Positions 1 to 6,393 of a stretch of 19,863 nucleotides of DNA are shown piece after piece. Below the pieces are notes generated by a model that saw only the letters and a list, made by a program, of their open reading frames with translations, searched no databases and had not been told where the DNA came from. Numbering within the stretch: position 1 is the first letter of the stretch; each line of letters starts with the position of its first letter. Position numbers and translations under genes: made by a program. This DNA is from an uncultured Sphingobacteriales bacterium (GTDB lineage Bacteria > Bacteroidota > Bacteroidia > Chitinophagales > Chitinophagaceae). Location: positions 1-19,863 of the forward strand of contig CAMLFX010000060.1 in the NCBI GenBank assembly GCA_946479435.1. The letters run 5' to 3'.

Positions 1-44
1 CACCTGCATCAAGGCTATACTTACAGAATAATTATCTTGCAGCC

Positions 45-770
45 ATGCCGTTCACCTTCGCCCATCCTGCTATCATACTGCCACTTACCAAACTACCCCA
101 CAGGTATTACTCCCTCACAGCACTTATCATCGGCGCTATTACTCCTGACTTCGAATGTTTTATCAGGATGAAAGCGAAAAGCATTTATAGCCATACATTT
201 TGGGGCATTCTCTATTTTGATGTACCTGTAGCTATCATCATATTTTTAATCTGGAATGTTTTAGTGAAACAAACATTGCTGAATAATCTTCCTCCATTTC
301 TGCAAAGGCGATTTAACAATGAAAGTAAAATTCAGAATAACTGTTTTACTGTAATCATCTCACTTGCCGTTGGTATATTTTCACATCTGTTTTGGGATTC
401 TTTTACACATAGTAACGGGTATTTTGTAGCACATTCATCTATGTTGCAAAATGTATATCATTTTAATTATGGAGATATTACTTTGTATGAGATTATTCGT
501 AACATAAGTAGCATTGCAGGTGTGCTGGTTTTAATATATGCTTTATGGAATTTGCCTTCAAAATACACTATTGGGAAAGGTGATAAATGGTATTGGCCAC
601 TCGTAGGTTTTACGCTTACTCTTACAATATTTATAAGGTGTATTGTGCCACATAAAGTATTAAGTTTAGGTGATTACTTTTCTACTTTTACAGCAGGCCT
701 TTTTATTGGTATAATAATAGCATCAATAGTATCTGAAAAAATAAAGATCAAATTACATCGTTATGAATAA
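45..770 (+). CDS. DUF4184 family integral membrane protein
   Basis: The 241-residue product opens with MPFTFAHPA, the characteristic start of DUF4184 proteins, so this ATG was chosen although the frame stays open to the window edge. Several hydrophobic stretches (about residues 22-34, 54-73, 100-116, 150-167, 185-200 and 212-230) indicate a polytopic inner-membrane protein. Conserved polar residues sit near the membrane: H7, D35 in TPDFE, H50, and the H114/D118/H122 cluster in SHLFWDSFTH. This pattern resembles membrane-bound metal-dependent hydrolases of the YdjM type, but no activity is established for DUF4184, so a hydrolase role is inference. The last 8 nt overlap the start of the following lipoprotein gene, which suggests translational coupling. 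Family assignment is fairly secure; function is unknown. Confidence 0.85.
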   Translation: MPFTFAHPAIILPLTKLPHRYYSLTALIIGAITPDFECFIRMKAKSIYSHTFWGILYFDVPVAIIIFLIWNVLVKQTLLNNLPPFLQRRFNNESKIQNNCFTVIISLAVGIFSHLFWDSFTHSNGYFVAHSSMLQNVYHFNYGDITLYEIIRNISSIAGVLVLIYALWNLPSKYTIGKGDKWYWPLVGFTLTLTIFIRCIVPHKVLSLGDYFSTFTAGLFIGIIIASIVSEKIKIKLHRYE

Positions 771-1233
771 GCTTTTGACAATAGCATCTGTGTTAATTAT
801 TACCGGTTGCCAAAGTAATAATTCTGATACAGTAGCCAATAACTCATCCGGTAGTATTGTGAATAAAGAAGGAATAACGGAAAGTATTGATACTATATGT
901 TATGCTTACACCAACCATAGAGACACGATACTAATGAGTATTGTTACAGTTGGTAATAGCGTTAATGGCTCACTTAGCTATAGTTATTTTCAAAAAGATA
1001 AAAATACCGGTGCTTTAGCGGGCAGTATATATGATGATACACTTATTGCAGAATACAATTTTATGTCAGAAGGTATGCAATCGAAAAGAGAGGTGGTTTT
1101 TGTGAAGAAAAATAATACTTGGATGCAGGGCTATGGTGAAATGATTGAAGATGGAAATGAGTTGAAATTTAAGGATAGAAGTAATCTGATTTTTGATACG
1201 GTCAATCTTTTACAAAAAACTAATTGCGAATAG
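763..1233 (+). CDS. Hypothetical lipoprotein
   Basis: The 156-residue product has a short hydrophobic N-terminus ending in the lipobox ITGC, with C16 as the predicted lipidated cysteine, followed by a Ser/Asn-rich linker. It should therefore be exported and anchored in a membrane. The mature part carries a C-Y-A-Y segment near residues 46-49, a run of beta-prone sequence and a final cysteine near the C-terminus (C155), which could form a disulfide with C46. I recognise the general look of a small Bacteroidota lipoprotein but no named domain. The ATG lies inside the last codons of the DUF4184 gene (8-nt overlap), so the two are probably co-translated. The convergent antiporter gene ends 19 nt downstream and no hairpin is visible between them. 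Confidence 0.75.
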   Translation: MNKLLTIASVLIITGCQSNNSDTVANNSSGSIVNKEGITESIDTICYAYTNHRDTILMSIVTVGNSVNGSLSYSYFQKDKNTGALAGSIYDDTLIAEYNFMSEGMQSKREVVFVKKNNTWMQGYGEMIEDGNELKFKDRSNLIFDTVNLLQKTNCE

Positions 1234-1252
1234 AACCCGCTCTTTACACTAA

Positions 1253-2458
1253 TTAAACTTCGTTTACACTATCAATGGGAATATCTTTTTTATTGAAGAA
1301 CAATAGACCTATCATCATTAGTAAACTAGTAATTACAATAACAAAGAGTAGTATGCCTTCATTAAAACTGCCCAGGCTTTTTTCTGGTGGTATACTGTAA
1401 AACAATAGAATTGTTATTAAGCCGCGTGGCATAAGAAATAATTCGGGTAACAGGTTTGTTTTAAGTATCAGTTGCAGGTACAAAAAGCGAATGAAAAGAA
1501 GTATAACAACTATAATGCTCCCCAATTCCCAAACTTCACTGCTTCTGAAAATATTCAGGTCGATTGTATAGCCAAATAGTATAAAAAAGAAAGTGCGGAT
1601 CAGAAACGCAATTTCTGCAGTTATTGTTTTCAGAAATTCAAGTACGCCTGTTATATTTTCAGTATTTATCCATTTTCTAATTGGCCCCCTGATCACAAGA
1701 CTACTATTGTTCAGCACCAGCCCAAACACCAATACAATAAGTAGTGACGGCAGGTGAAAAGATTCCCCCAAAGCGTATACAAGAGAAAGTATAGCGAATA
1801 CGAGGAAAAACCTGGTTTTTACTGCTGTTTTAGCCAATATATACACTAGTAATAATGTGGCTAATGCAGAGATAATGATAGCCAAGAGTATATTGCTTGT
1901 GAACTGAAACACCGCGCCAAAACTTAATATGTTTTTCATCAACATATAGTTGAACGCAAGTATGCCCAATATGTCGGAAAAGGAAGATTCATAAATTATG
2001 AACTCCTTTTTCTGTTCTGGTAAATGTCCTGTGCTTGGTATTACTATAGCACTACTTATTATACTTAAAGGTATAGCGTAAAGAAAAGCCTGGTCGAACG
2101 GTTCATTTAGCCATTGCATAATTATTATGCCTATGCTAACCGCAGAAATAATGAATATTATTAAAGCTGAAGAGAAAGAGTTGCGTATCAATGGTATCTT
2201 CCGTTTACTTATTTTCAGGTCAAGTGCAGCTTCCAACACTATCATTATAAGCCCTATAGCCCCAAGTATTTTTACCAATTTTCCAACAGGGAACAGGTCA
2301 TATCCGTAATATGCAGACGCGTATTTAATACCTAAACCTGTTGCTAAAAGGAGTAGCACAGAAGGTATATTGATCTTCCGGCTCAACTGGTTGAACAAAT
2401 AACTAAGTATTACTATACAGCTTAATAATATAATGACGGTATGTGTATGTATTGTCAT
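1253..2458 (-). CDS. Cation/proton antiporter, CPA/NhaP-like transmembrane domain
   Basis: The 401-residue product is almost entirely hydrophobic, with about 11-13 predicted membrane helices, and has the layout of a sodium/hydrogen exchanger domain: a first helix followed by KINIPSVLLLLATG (28-41), and a mid-membrane ESSFSDILGI segment (157-166) where antiporters carry their ion-binding acidic residue. D162 would be that residue. The position before it is Ser rather than the Asn of the usual ND motif, so coupling ion and stoichiometry cannot be read from sequence. After the last helix only a short charged tail remains (residues 390-401), with no TrkA-N or other cytosolic regulatory domain. 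The protein probably exchanges Na+ or K+ for H+ across the inner membrane. yraN lies 38 nt upstream on the same strand and may share a transcript. Confidence 0.82.
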   Translation of the reverse strand: MTIHTHTVIILLSCIVILSYLFNQLSRKINIPSVLLLLATGLGIKYASAYYGYDLFPVGKLVKILGAIGLIMIVLEAALDLKISKRKIPLIRNSFSSALIIFIISAVSIGIIIMQWLNEPFDQAFLYAIPLSIISSAIVIPSTGHLPEQKKEFIIYESSFSDILGILAFNYMLMKNILSFGAVFQFTSNILLAIIISALATLLLVYILAKTAVKTRFFLVFAILSLVYALGESFHLPSLLIVLVFGLVLNNSSLVIRGPIRKWINTENITGVLEFLKTITAEIAFLIRTFFFILFGYTIDLNIFRSSEVWELGSIIVVILLFIRFLYLQLILKTNLLPELFLMPRGLITILLFYSIPPEKSLGSFNEGILLFVIVITSLLMMIGLLFFNKKDIPIDSVNEV

Positions 2459-2496
2459 ATCTATGGTTCAATTCTACTATAATAATTATACCTTAT

Positions 2497-2853
2497 CTAA
2501 TAAAAGGCATCTTCAAAATGCAATATTTCTTTTATGGTTTCTCCATGTAGCAGAATGCTAATTATATCGAACTGCACTTTCTTATATTGGGGGTTTACGT
2601 CTATGAATTGAGTTGCCGCCTCTTTTAGATACCCTATTTTCCTGGCGTTCACTGCTTCTTCCGGATACCCAAATACAGCGTTGGCACGTGTTTTCACTTC
2701 AATAAATACCAGTAAATTATTCTTTTCTGCTATTAGGTCTACCTCTTTTTTGCCAAAGCACCAGTTAGCATGTAAAATATTATATCCTTTTTTTTGCAAA
2801 AACTTTTGAGCTATTTGTTCGCCTTTTATCCCAGTTTCGTTATGTTTGGCCAT
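2497..2853 (-). CDS. yraN: YraN/UPF0102 family nuclease-fold protein
   Basis: This 118-residue protein has the usual YraN length. It begins with the family hallmark G..GE..A..FL..KGY.IL..N (residues 8-30), followed by KEVDLIA (36-42) and FIEVKTR (50-56). E37, D39, E52 and K54 correspond to the E/D-EVK core of the restriction-endonuclease-like fold, so a metal-dependent nuclease or Holliday-junction-type activity is often proposed; the physiological role remains unsettled. It is divergent from the sugar isomerase gene with only 14 nt between start codons, and its first codons contain the likely promoter of that gene. The antiporter follows 38 nt downstream in the same direction. Confidence 0.92.
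   Translation of the reverse strand: MAKHNETGIKGEQIAQKFLQKKGYNILHANWCFGKKEVDLIAEKNNLLVFIEVKTRANAVFGYPEEAVNARKIGYLKEAATQFIDVNPQYKKVQFDIISILLHGETIKEILHFEDAFY
2814..2848 (+). promoter_or_regulatory. Bacteroidota-type promoter for the isomerase gene, inside yraN
   Basis: A perfect TAnnTTTG -7 element (TATGTTTG, 2841-2848) is preceded by TTTG at 2814-2817; counted from its TTG the spacer is 23 nt, at the long end of the range known for this phylum. Transcription would start near 2853-2855, giving a leader of about 13-15 nt to the ATG at 2868. The whole element lies within the 5' coding part of the divergent yraN gene. Motif and spacing are seen directly; function is inferred. Confidence 0.55.
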
Positions 2854-2867
2854 CTAAAAGTTTTAAA

Positions 2868-3851
2868 ATGAGAGAATTAATTGCAGATTTCCCAACGCAA
2901 CTTGAGGAAGCACTAATAATAGGTAAAAACCACAAGTTCGTTGCTGCTAAAAAAGACTTTAAAAATATAGTACTGACTGGTTTGGGCGGTAGTGGTATTG
3001 GTGGTTCAATAGTTCAAAATTATGTGTTCGATAAACTAAAGATACCGTTTATAGTTAATAAGGACTATTTCTTGCCATCATTCGTTGGTAAAGATTCACT
3101 TGTTATTGTTTCTTCTTATTCGGGTAATACTGAGGAAACTTTGGCGGCCATGCAACAAGCAATTAAGTATAAAGCCACGATTATTTGTATTACATCCGGA
3201 GGTAAGGTGGCTGAGATAGCAAAGAAGAAAAAAATAGATTGCATTTTGCTGCCGGCCGGTATGCCACCGCGTGCATGTATTGGCTACTCTCTACTACAAA
3301 CTTTATTCACGCTGCAACATTTCGGTTTGTTGAAAGAGGATTTTGTAAAGGATATCAAAGCGGCAATTAAGCTTATAAAAACAGACGCCAAAGACATTCA
3401 GAAAAAAGCAAAATCTATTGCGCAAAAATTAAATGGCAAAATGCCTATAATATATGCCGCTGCTGATTTTGAAGGCGTAGCTGTCCGTTTTCGCCAACAA
3501 CTGAATGAGAATAGTAAGATGCTTTGCTGGCACCATGTAATACCCGAAATGAACCATAACGAATTAGTTGGTTGGCGCGATAAAAATCCTAACTATGCAG
3601 TAGTTATTTTACGAAATGAAAATGATTACGAACGCGTGCAAACAAGGGTTGAGATCAACAAGAAAATAATTAAAAAATATACGCCTAATATTATTGAGCT
3701 ATACTCGAAAGGAAAGAGTTATTTCGAACAAGTTTTTTACTTCATTCATGTTACTGATTGGGTTTCGGTAAATCTTGCCGACTTAAGAAATCAAAATGCA
3801 ACAGAAGTAAAAGTTATCGATTTTCTGAAAGGAGAGTTAGCCAAGTCATAA
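2868..3851 (+). CDS. Bifunctional phosphoglucose/phosphomannose isomerase (SIS family)
   Basis: The 327-residue enzyme matches the archaeal/bacterial PGI/PMI family, which interconverts glucose-6-phosphate or mannose-6-phosphate with fructose-6-phosphate. Two SIS domains are visible. The first contains the glycine-rich LGGSGIGGS (39-47) and the phosphate-binding SSYSGNTEET (82-91), followed by MPPRACIGY (132-140). The second contains QLNENSK (211-217), with E214 as the likely catalytic base, and PEMNHNE (226-232), with H230 as the ring-opening histidine; their 16-residue spacing equals that of E203/H219 in the Pyrobaculum enzyme. No key residue is missing. The ATG at 2868 is preceded by a good promoter and followed by a clear terminator, so the gene is probably monocistronic. 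It feeds the same hexose-phosphate pool as the nearby transaldolase and phosphohexomutase. Confidence 0.93.
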   Translation: MRELIADFPTQLEEALIIGKNHKFVAAKKDFKNIVLTGLGGSGIGGSIVQNYVFDKLKIPFIVNKDYFLPSFVGKDSLVIVSSYSGNTEETLAAMQQAIKYKATIICITSGGKVAEIAKKKKIDCILLPAGMPPRACIGYSLLQTLFTLQHFGLLKEDFVKDIKAAIKLIKTDAKDIQKKAKSIAQKLNGKMPIIYAAADFEGVAVRFRQQLNENSKMLCWHHVIPEMNHNELVGWRDKNPNYAVVILRNENDYERVQTRVEINKKIIKKYTPNIIELYSKGKSYFEQVFYFIHVTDWVSVNLADLRNQNATEVKVIDFLKGELAKS

Positions 3852-3870
3852 TGTTGATCATATTTAATTG

Positions 3871-3904
3871 AAGCCATTCAGTAATGAGTGGCTTTTTCTT
3901 TTTT
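3871..3904 (+). terminator. Rho-independent terminator of the isomerase gene
   Basis: A 10-bp stem (AAGCCATTCA at 3871-3880 with TGAGTGGCTT at 3885-3894, one G-T wobble) closes a GTAA loop and runs into a T-rich tract extending to 3904. It lies 20 nt after the isomerase stop and well before the SRP RNA promoter. Confidence 0.85.
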
Positions 3905-3945
3905 AAAAACTTTTAAAATACATTTCCTGGTAATAGTATTTTTTA

Positions 3946-3953
3946 TACCTTTG
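3946..3953 (+). promoter_or_regulatory. -7 element of the SRP RNA promoter
   Basis: TACCTTTG at 3946-3953 is a perfect TAnnTTTG element. It ends 5 nt before 3959, the first base of the closing helix of the SRP RNA, which is the expected distance to the start site. The -33 element is weak; the best match is TTTC at 3923-3926, 19 nt upstream. Confidence 0.65.
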
Positions 3954-3958
3954 CCGCC

Positions 3959-4063
3959 CTGGCAAGTCTTATACGGCCAGCTCCTACTAAATCCCCCAGG
4001 ACAGGAATGTAGCAAGGGTGGGTGGTTGTAGCGGCGCGATGTAAGTAACTTGCCAGTTTTTTT
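3959..4063 (+). ncRNA. ffs: Bacterial small signal recognition particle RNA (4.5S-like)
   Basis: The RNA forms the scaffold that binds Ffh for co-translational targeting of membrane proteins. The conserved domain IV hairpin is plain: a GGAA tetraloop (4004-4007) closed by ACA/TGT, then the symmetric internal loop CAGG (3997-4000) opposite AGCA (4011-4014), then CCCC paired with GGG. The ends are perfectly complementary: CTGGCAAGT at 3959-3967 pairs with ACTTGCCAG at 4048-4056. The mature RNA is therefore about 98 nt, a size typical of the short Alu-less bacterial form, followed by seven T residues (4057-4063) that act with the terminal helix as terminator. A -7 promoter element sits just upstream. 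The gene is free-standing between the isomerase and transaldolase genes. Any reading frame drawn across it is spurious. Confidence 0.95.
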
Positions 4064-4117
4064 ATGCTCATTAGGCAAGAATTTTCCACACTTCAGCAAT
4101 AGCCGGGCATATTTATT

Positions 4118-4125
4118 TATTTTTG
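4118..4125 (+). promoter_or_regulatory. -7 promoter element for the transaldolase gene
   Basis: TATTTTTG at 4118-4125 matches TAnnTTTG exactly and lies 21 nt before the ATG at 4147. No convincing -33 element is visible. Six-base inverted arms, CGGGCA (4104-4109) and TGCCCG (4124-4129), bracket the element and overlap its last two bases, which could be chance or an operator. Confidence 0.5.
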
Positions 4126-4146
4126 CCCGCAAGCAATCCAAACTAT

Positions 4147-4800
4147 ATGAAGTTTTTTATTGATACAGCCAACCTGGCTCAAATTAAAGAAGCACACGAT
4201 CTTGGCATACTGGATGGTGTAACTACCAATCCGTCTCTGATGGCTAAAGAAGGCATCAAGGGTGAAGAGGCTATTGCACAGCACTACAAAACTATTTGCG
4301 AAATGGTTGATGGCCCTGTAAGTGCTGAAGTATTAGGTACTACTTTCGAAGGTATTGTAGCGGAAGGCAAAAAACTGGCTGCTATACATAAGAATATTGT
4401 TGTGAAAGTGCCCATGATTAAAGATGGCATCAAGGCTATCAAATGGTTTACCGATAACGATATTCAAACTAACTGTACGCTTGTATTCTCCGCAGGCCAG
4501 GCAATTCTGGCAGCCAAAGCGGGTGCTACTTTTGTATCTCCTTTTATTGGCCGTATTGATGATAGTAGTTGGGATGGTGTTACATTGATCGAGCAAATAG
4601 TAAATATCTATAATTCACAGGGTTACATGACTGAAGTATTAGCTGCTTCTATCCGTAATCCTTTGCATATAGTGCGTTGTGCAGAAGCAGGTGCCGATGT
4701 ATGTACTTGCCCATTACCGTCGATACTTGGTTTACTGAAACATCCTTTGACTGATTTGGGGCTTGAGCAATTTCTGAAAGATGCAAAATCAATGCAATAA
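4147..4800 (+). CDS. fsa: Small-type transaldolase (FSA/TalC family)
   Basis: The 217-residue enzyme has the compact class I aldolase barrel of the FSA/TalC family. The start was set at the ATG giving MKFFIDTANL, the family's canonical first strand; an earlier in-frame ATG at 4123 adds eight unrelated residues and lies within the -7 promoter element. Visible motifs are GVTTNPSL (24-31), the Schiff-base lysine K87 in NIVVKVPM, and SPFIGRIDD (131-139). Two positions argue for transaldolase rather than fructose-6-phosphate aldolase activity: E61 stands where E. coli FSA has Gln59, and F133 stands where FSA has Tyr131. The enzyme would move a dihydroxyacetone unit between sugar phosphates in the non-oxidative pentose phosphate pathway. 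The symbol denotes the family. A strong terminator follows. Confidence 0.93.
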   Translation: MKFFIDTANLAQIKEAHDLGILDGVTTNPSLMAKEGIKGEEAIAQHYKTICEMVDGPVSAEVLGTTFEGIVAEGKKLAAIHKNIVVKVPMIKDGIKAIKWFTDNDIQTNCTLVFSAGQAILAAKAGATFVSPFIGRIDDSSWDGVTLIEQIVNIYNSQGYMTEVLAASIRNPLHIVRCAEAGADVCTCPLPSILGLLKHPLTDLGLEQFLKDAKSMQ

Positions 4801-4818
4801 TCCAAGCATATTATAATA

Positions 4819-4849
4819 AAAAAGCCGTAGTGATTTACTACGGCTTTTT
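4819..4849. terminator. Bidirectional terminator between transaldolase and phosphohexomutase
   Basis: A perfect 13-bp inverted repeat (4819-4831 with 4837-4849) surrounds a 5-nt loop. The arms begin with five A and end with five T, so the hairpin has a U-tract in both directions. It lies 18 nt after the transaldolase stop and 18 nt after the convergent phosphohexomutase stop. Confidence 0.9.
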
Positions 4850-4867
4850 ATTTCGTTTAAGTTGCGA

Positions 4868-6271
4868 TTAAAGGATTGTTTTCAAAACATCATCCAATAT
4901 ATCCAATGCTTCTTCTTTGCTGTTGCCTTCAGCATATATGCGTAATAAAGGCTCTGTACCCGATGCACGTAATAGTATCCATCCACCATTGTCGAGGTGA
5001 TATTTCACACCGTCAATAGTTTCAATGCTGTTGAAAGTGTACTTCCCAAACTTAGAGTATCTATTTTCTTGCGCATTTTTAATAATAGCTTCCTTCTTTT
5101 CGTTCTCAATGTGCATATCGTTACGTTCGTAAGCAAACCGCCCCACAACTTCATATACCTCTTCACACAGCTGTTTCAGGGTCTTGCCCGATTTGGTCAT
5201 GAACTCGTACAAGGCGAGTCCATCATAAATTCCATCACGTTCAGGTATATGGCCTTTCACTGCAATGCCACCACTTTCTTCACCACCAACCAGAACATCC
5301 TCTTTGATCATTATTTCGCTAATATACTTGAAGCCAATAGGAGTTATCTCAATAGGTAAACCATAAGCTTCACACATGCGTTTTACACGGTCGGTTGTAG
5401 AGAATGCTATTGCTACCTTACCCGTCATGCCTTTGTATTTATGCAAATAATGTATCAAAAGCAAAATGATGTGATGCGCATCAACAAAATGCCCATCTTC
5501 ATCGTAAAGACCAATGCGGTCAGCATCGCCATCGGTTGCAAGACCAATTTTTATTTCTGGTGTTGCAGCTACAGTTTTTGCTAACTCTTGCAGGTTTTTG
5601 TCCAGTGGCTCCGGTGCCTGTCCATGAAAACCAGGGTTTTCGTCACAGTGTATCAATACTGTTTCCGGCAGTAATCTGCGCATTACATTTTGACCGGCAC
5701 CAAACATGGCATCATAAGCCAGCTTAAAAGGAGATTTACGTAAGGCCTCAAAATCAAATTTTTCCTTAAGGTAGTCCACGTACATATCCTCCAGGTTTAT
5801 ATACTCCAGCAGGCCATTATTTTCCCAATGAGGTAGATCATCTTTAGGTATTTCAACTGTATCTGGTATTAGCGCTTCAACAGCTGCAATATCTGCCGGG
5901 CTCGAAGGGCCGCCATGAGCGCCCTTTAATTTATATCCGTTGTATGATGGGGGATTGTGTGATGCTGTTATTACCACACCTTGTGTAGCTTTTAATTTCA
6001 ATACACCCAGCGATATCATAGGTGTACTGATATAACCCCTGGCATACAAAACCTTTATGCCGTTAGCGCACAATACTTTAGCAACGGTTTCAGTAAAAAG
6101 CTCACCACCAAAACGGCAATCATGCCCAAGTACAACAACAGGTTTACTATCTTTTTGCAGCAGCCATGTGGCTTGCCCTTTTGCTACGCGTGCTACGTTA
6201 TACACCGTAAAGTCTAATGCTATTATGGCTCTCCAGCCATCGGTGCCAAATTTTATTTTGTCAATACTCAT
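4868..6271 (-). CDS. Phosphoglucomutase/phosphomannomutase family phosphohexomutase
   Basis: The 467-residue cytosolic enzyme is a complete four-domain alpha-D-phosphohexomutase. KFGTDGWR (7-14) opens domain 1; the active-site loop TASHNPPSYNGYK (102-114) holds the phosphoserine S104; the Mg2+-binding loop DGDADR (247-252) is in domain 2; the sugar-specificity loop GGEESGG (329-335) is in domain 3; and the phosphate-binding RASGTEP (435-441) is in domain 4. All catalytic residues are present. GEESGG is the loop of enzymes acting on glucose or mannose phosphates rather than glucosamine phosphate; the exact substrate cannot be fixed from sequence. It likely converts hexose-6-phosphate to hexose-1-phosphate for nucleotide sugars, downstream of the isomerase encoded nearby. 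A possible -7 element (minus-strand TATTTTTG at 6339-6332) lies upstream, without a clear -33 partner. Confidence 0.93.
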   Translation of the reverse strand: MSIDKIKFGTDGWRAIIALDFTVYNVARVAKGQATWLLQKDSKPVVVLGHDCRFGGELFTETVAKVLCANGIKVLYARGYISTPMISLGVLKLKATQGVVITASHNPPSYNGYKLKGAHGGPSSPADIAAVEALIPDTVEIPKDDLPHWENNGLLEYINLEDMYVDYLKEKFDFEALRKSPFKLAYDAMFGAGQNVMRRLLPETVLIHCDENPGFHGQAPEPLDKNLQELAKTVAATPEIKIGLATDGDADRIGLYDEDGHFVDAHHIILLLIHYLHKYKGMTGKVAIAFSTTDRVKRMCEAYGLPIEITPIGFKYISEIMIKEDVLVGGEESGGIAVKGHIPERDGIYDGLALYEFMTKSGKTLKQLCEEVYEVVGRFAYERNDMHIENEKKEAIIKNAQENRYSKFGKYTFNSIETIDGVKYHLDNGGWILLRASGTEPLLRIYAEGNSKEEALDILDDVLKTIL

Positions 6272-6393
6272 TATCAGTTTTTGAAATTTACGCTACTGTT
6301 AAATACTTGTTTAACTTGTTTATACAGGCATCAAAAATAATAAACCTTTCATACCATTGTTGTGGCTAATTTTAAATAATAAAACTAACAACG

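Noticed and set aside
1..44. Upstream extension of the DUF4184 frame to the window edge.
   Set aside because: The frame is open, but MPFTFAHPA at 45 is the characteristic family start.
3878..4141. Minus-strand reading frame of 87 codons in the gap between the isomerase and transaldolase genes.
   Set aside because: It lies across the isomerase terminator and the whole SRP RNA gene; the translation looks like no protein family.
4123..4146. Upstream in-frame ATG for the transaldolase.
   Set aside because: It overlaps the -7 promoter element and adds residues that the family lacks; the start at 4147 matches the canonical N-terminus.
6332..6374. Promoter-like elements between the phosphohexomutase and aldehyde dehydrogenase genes (minus-strand TATTTTTG; plus-strand TACCATTG and TAATTTTA).
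   Set aside because: The plus-strand boxes miss one consensus base and none has a -33 partner at proper spacing, so they are not listed as features.
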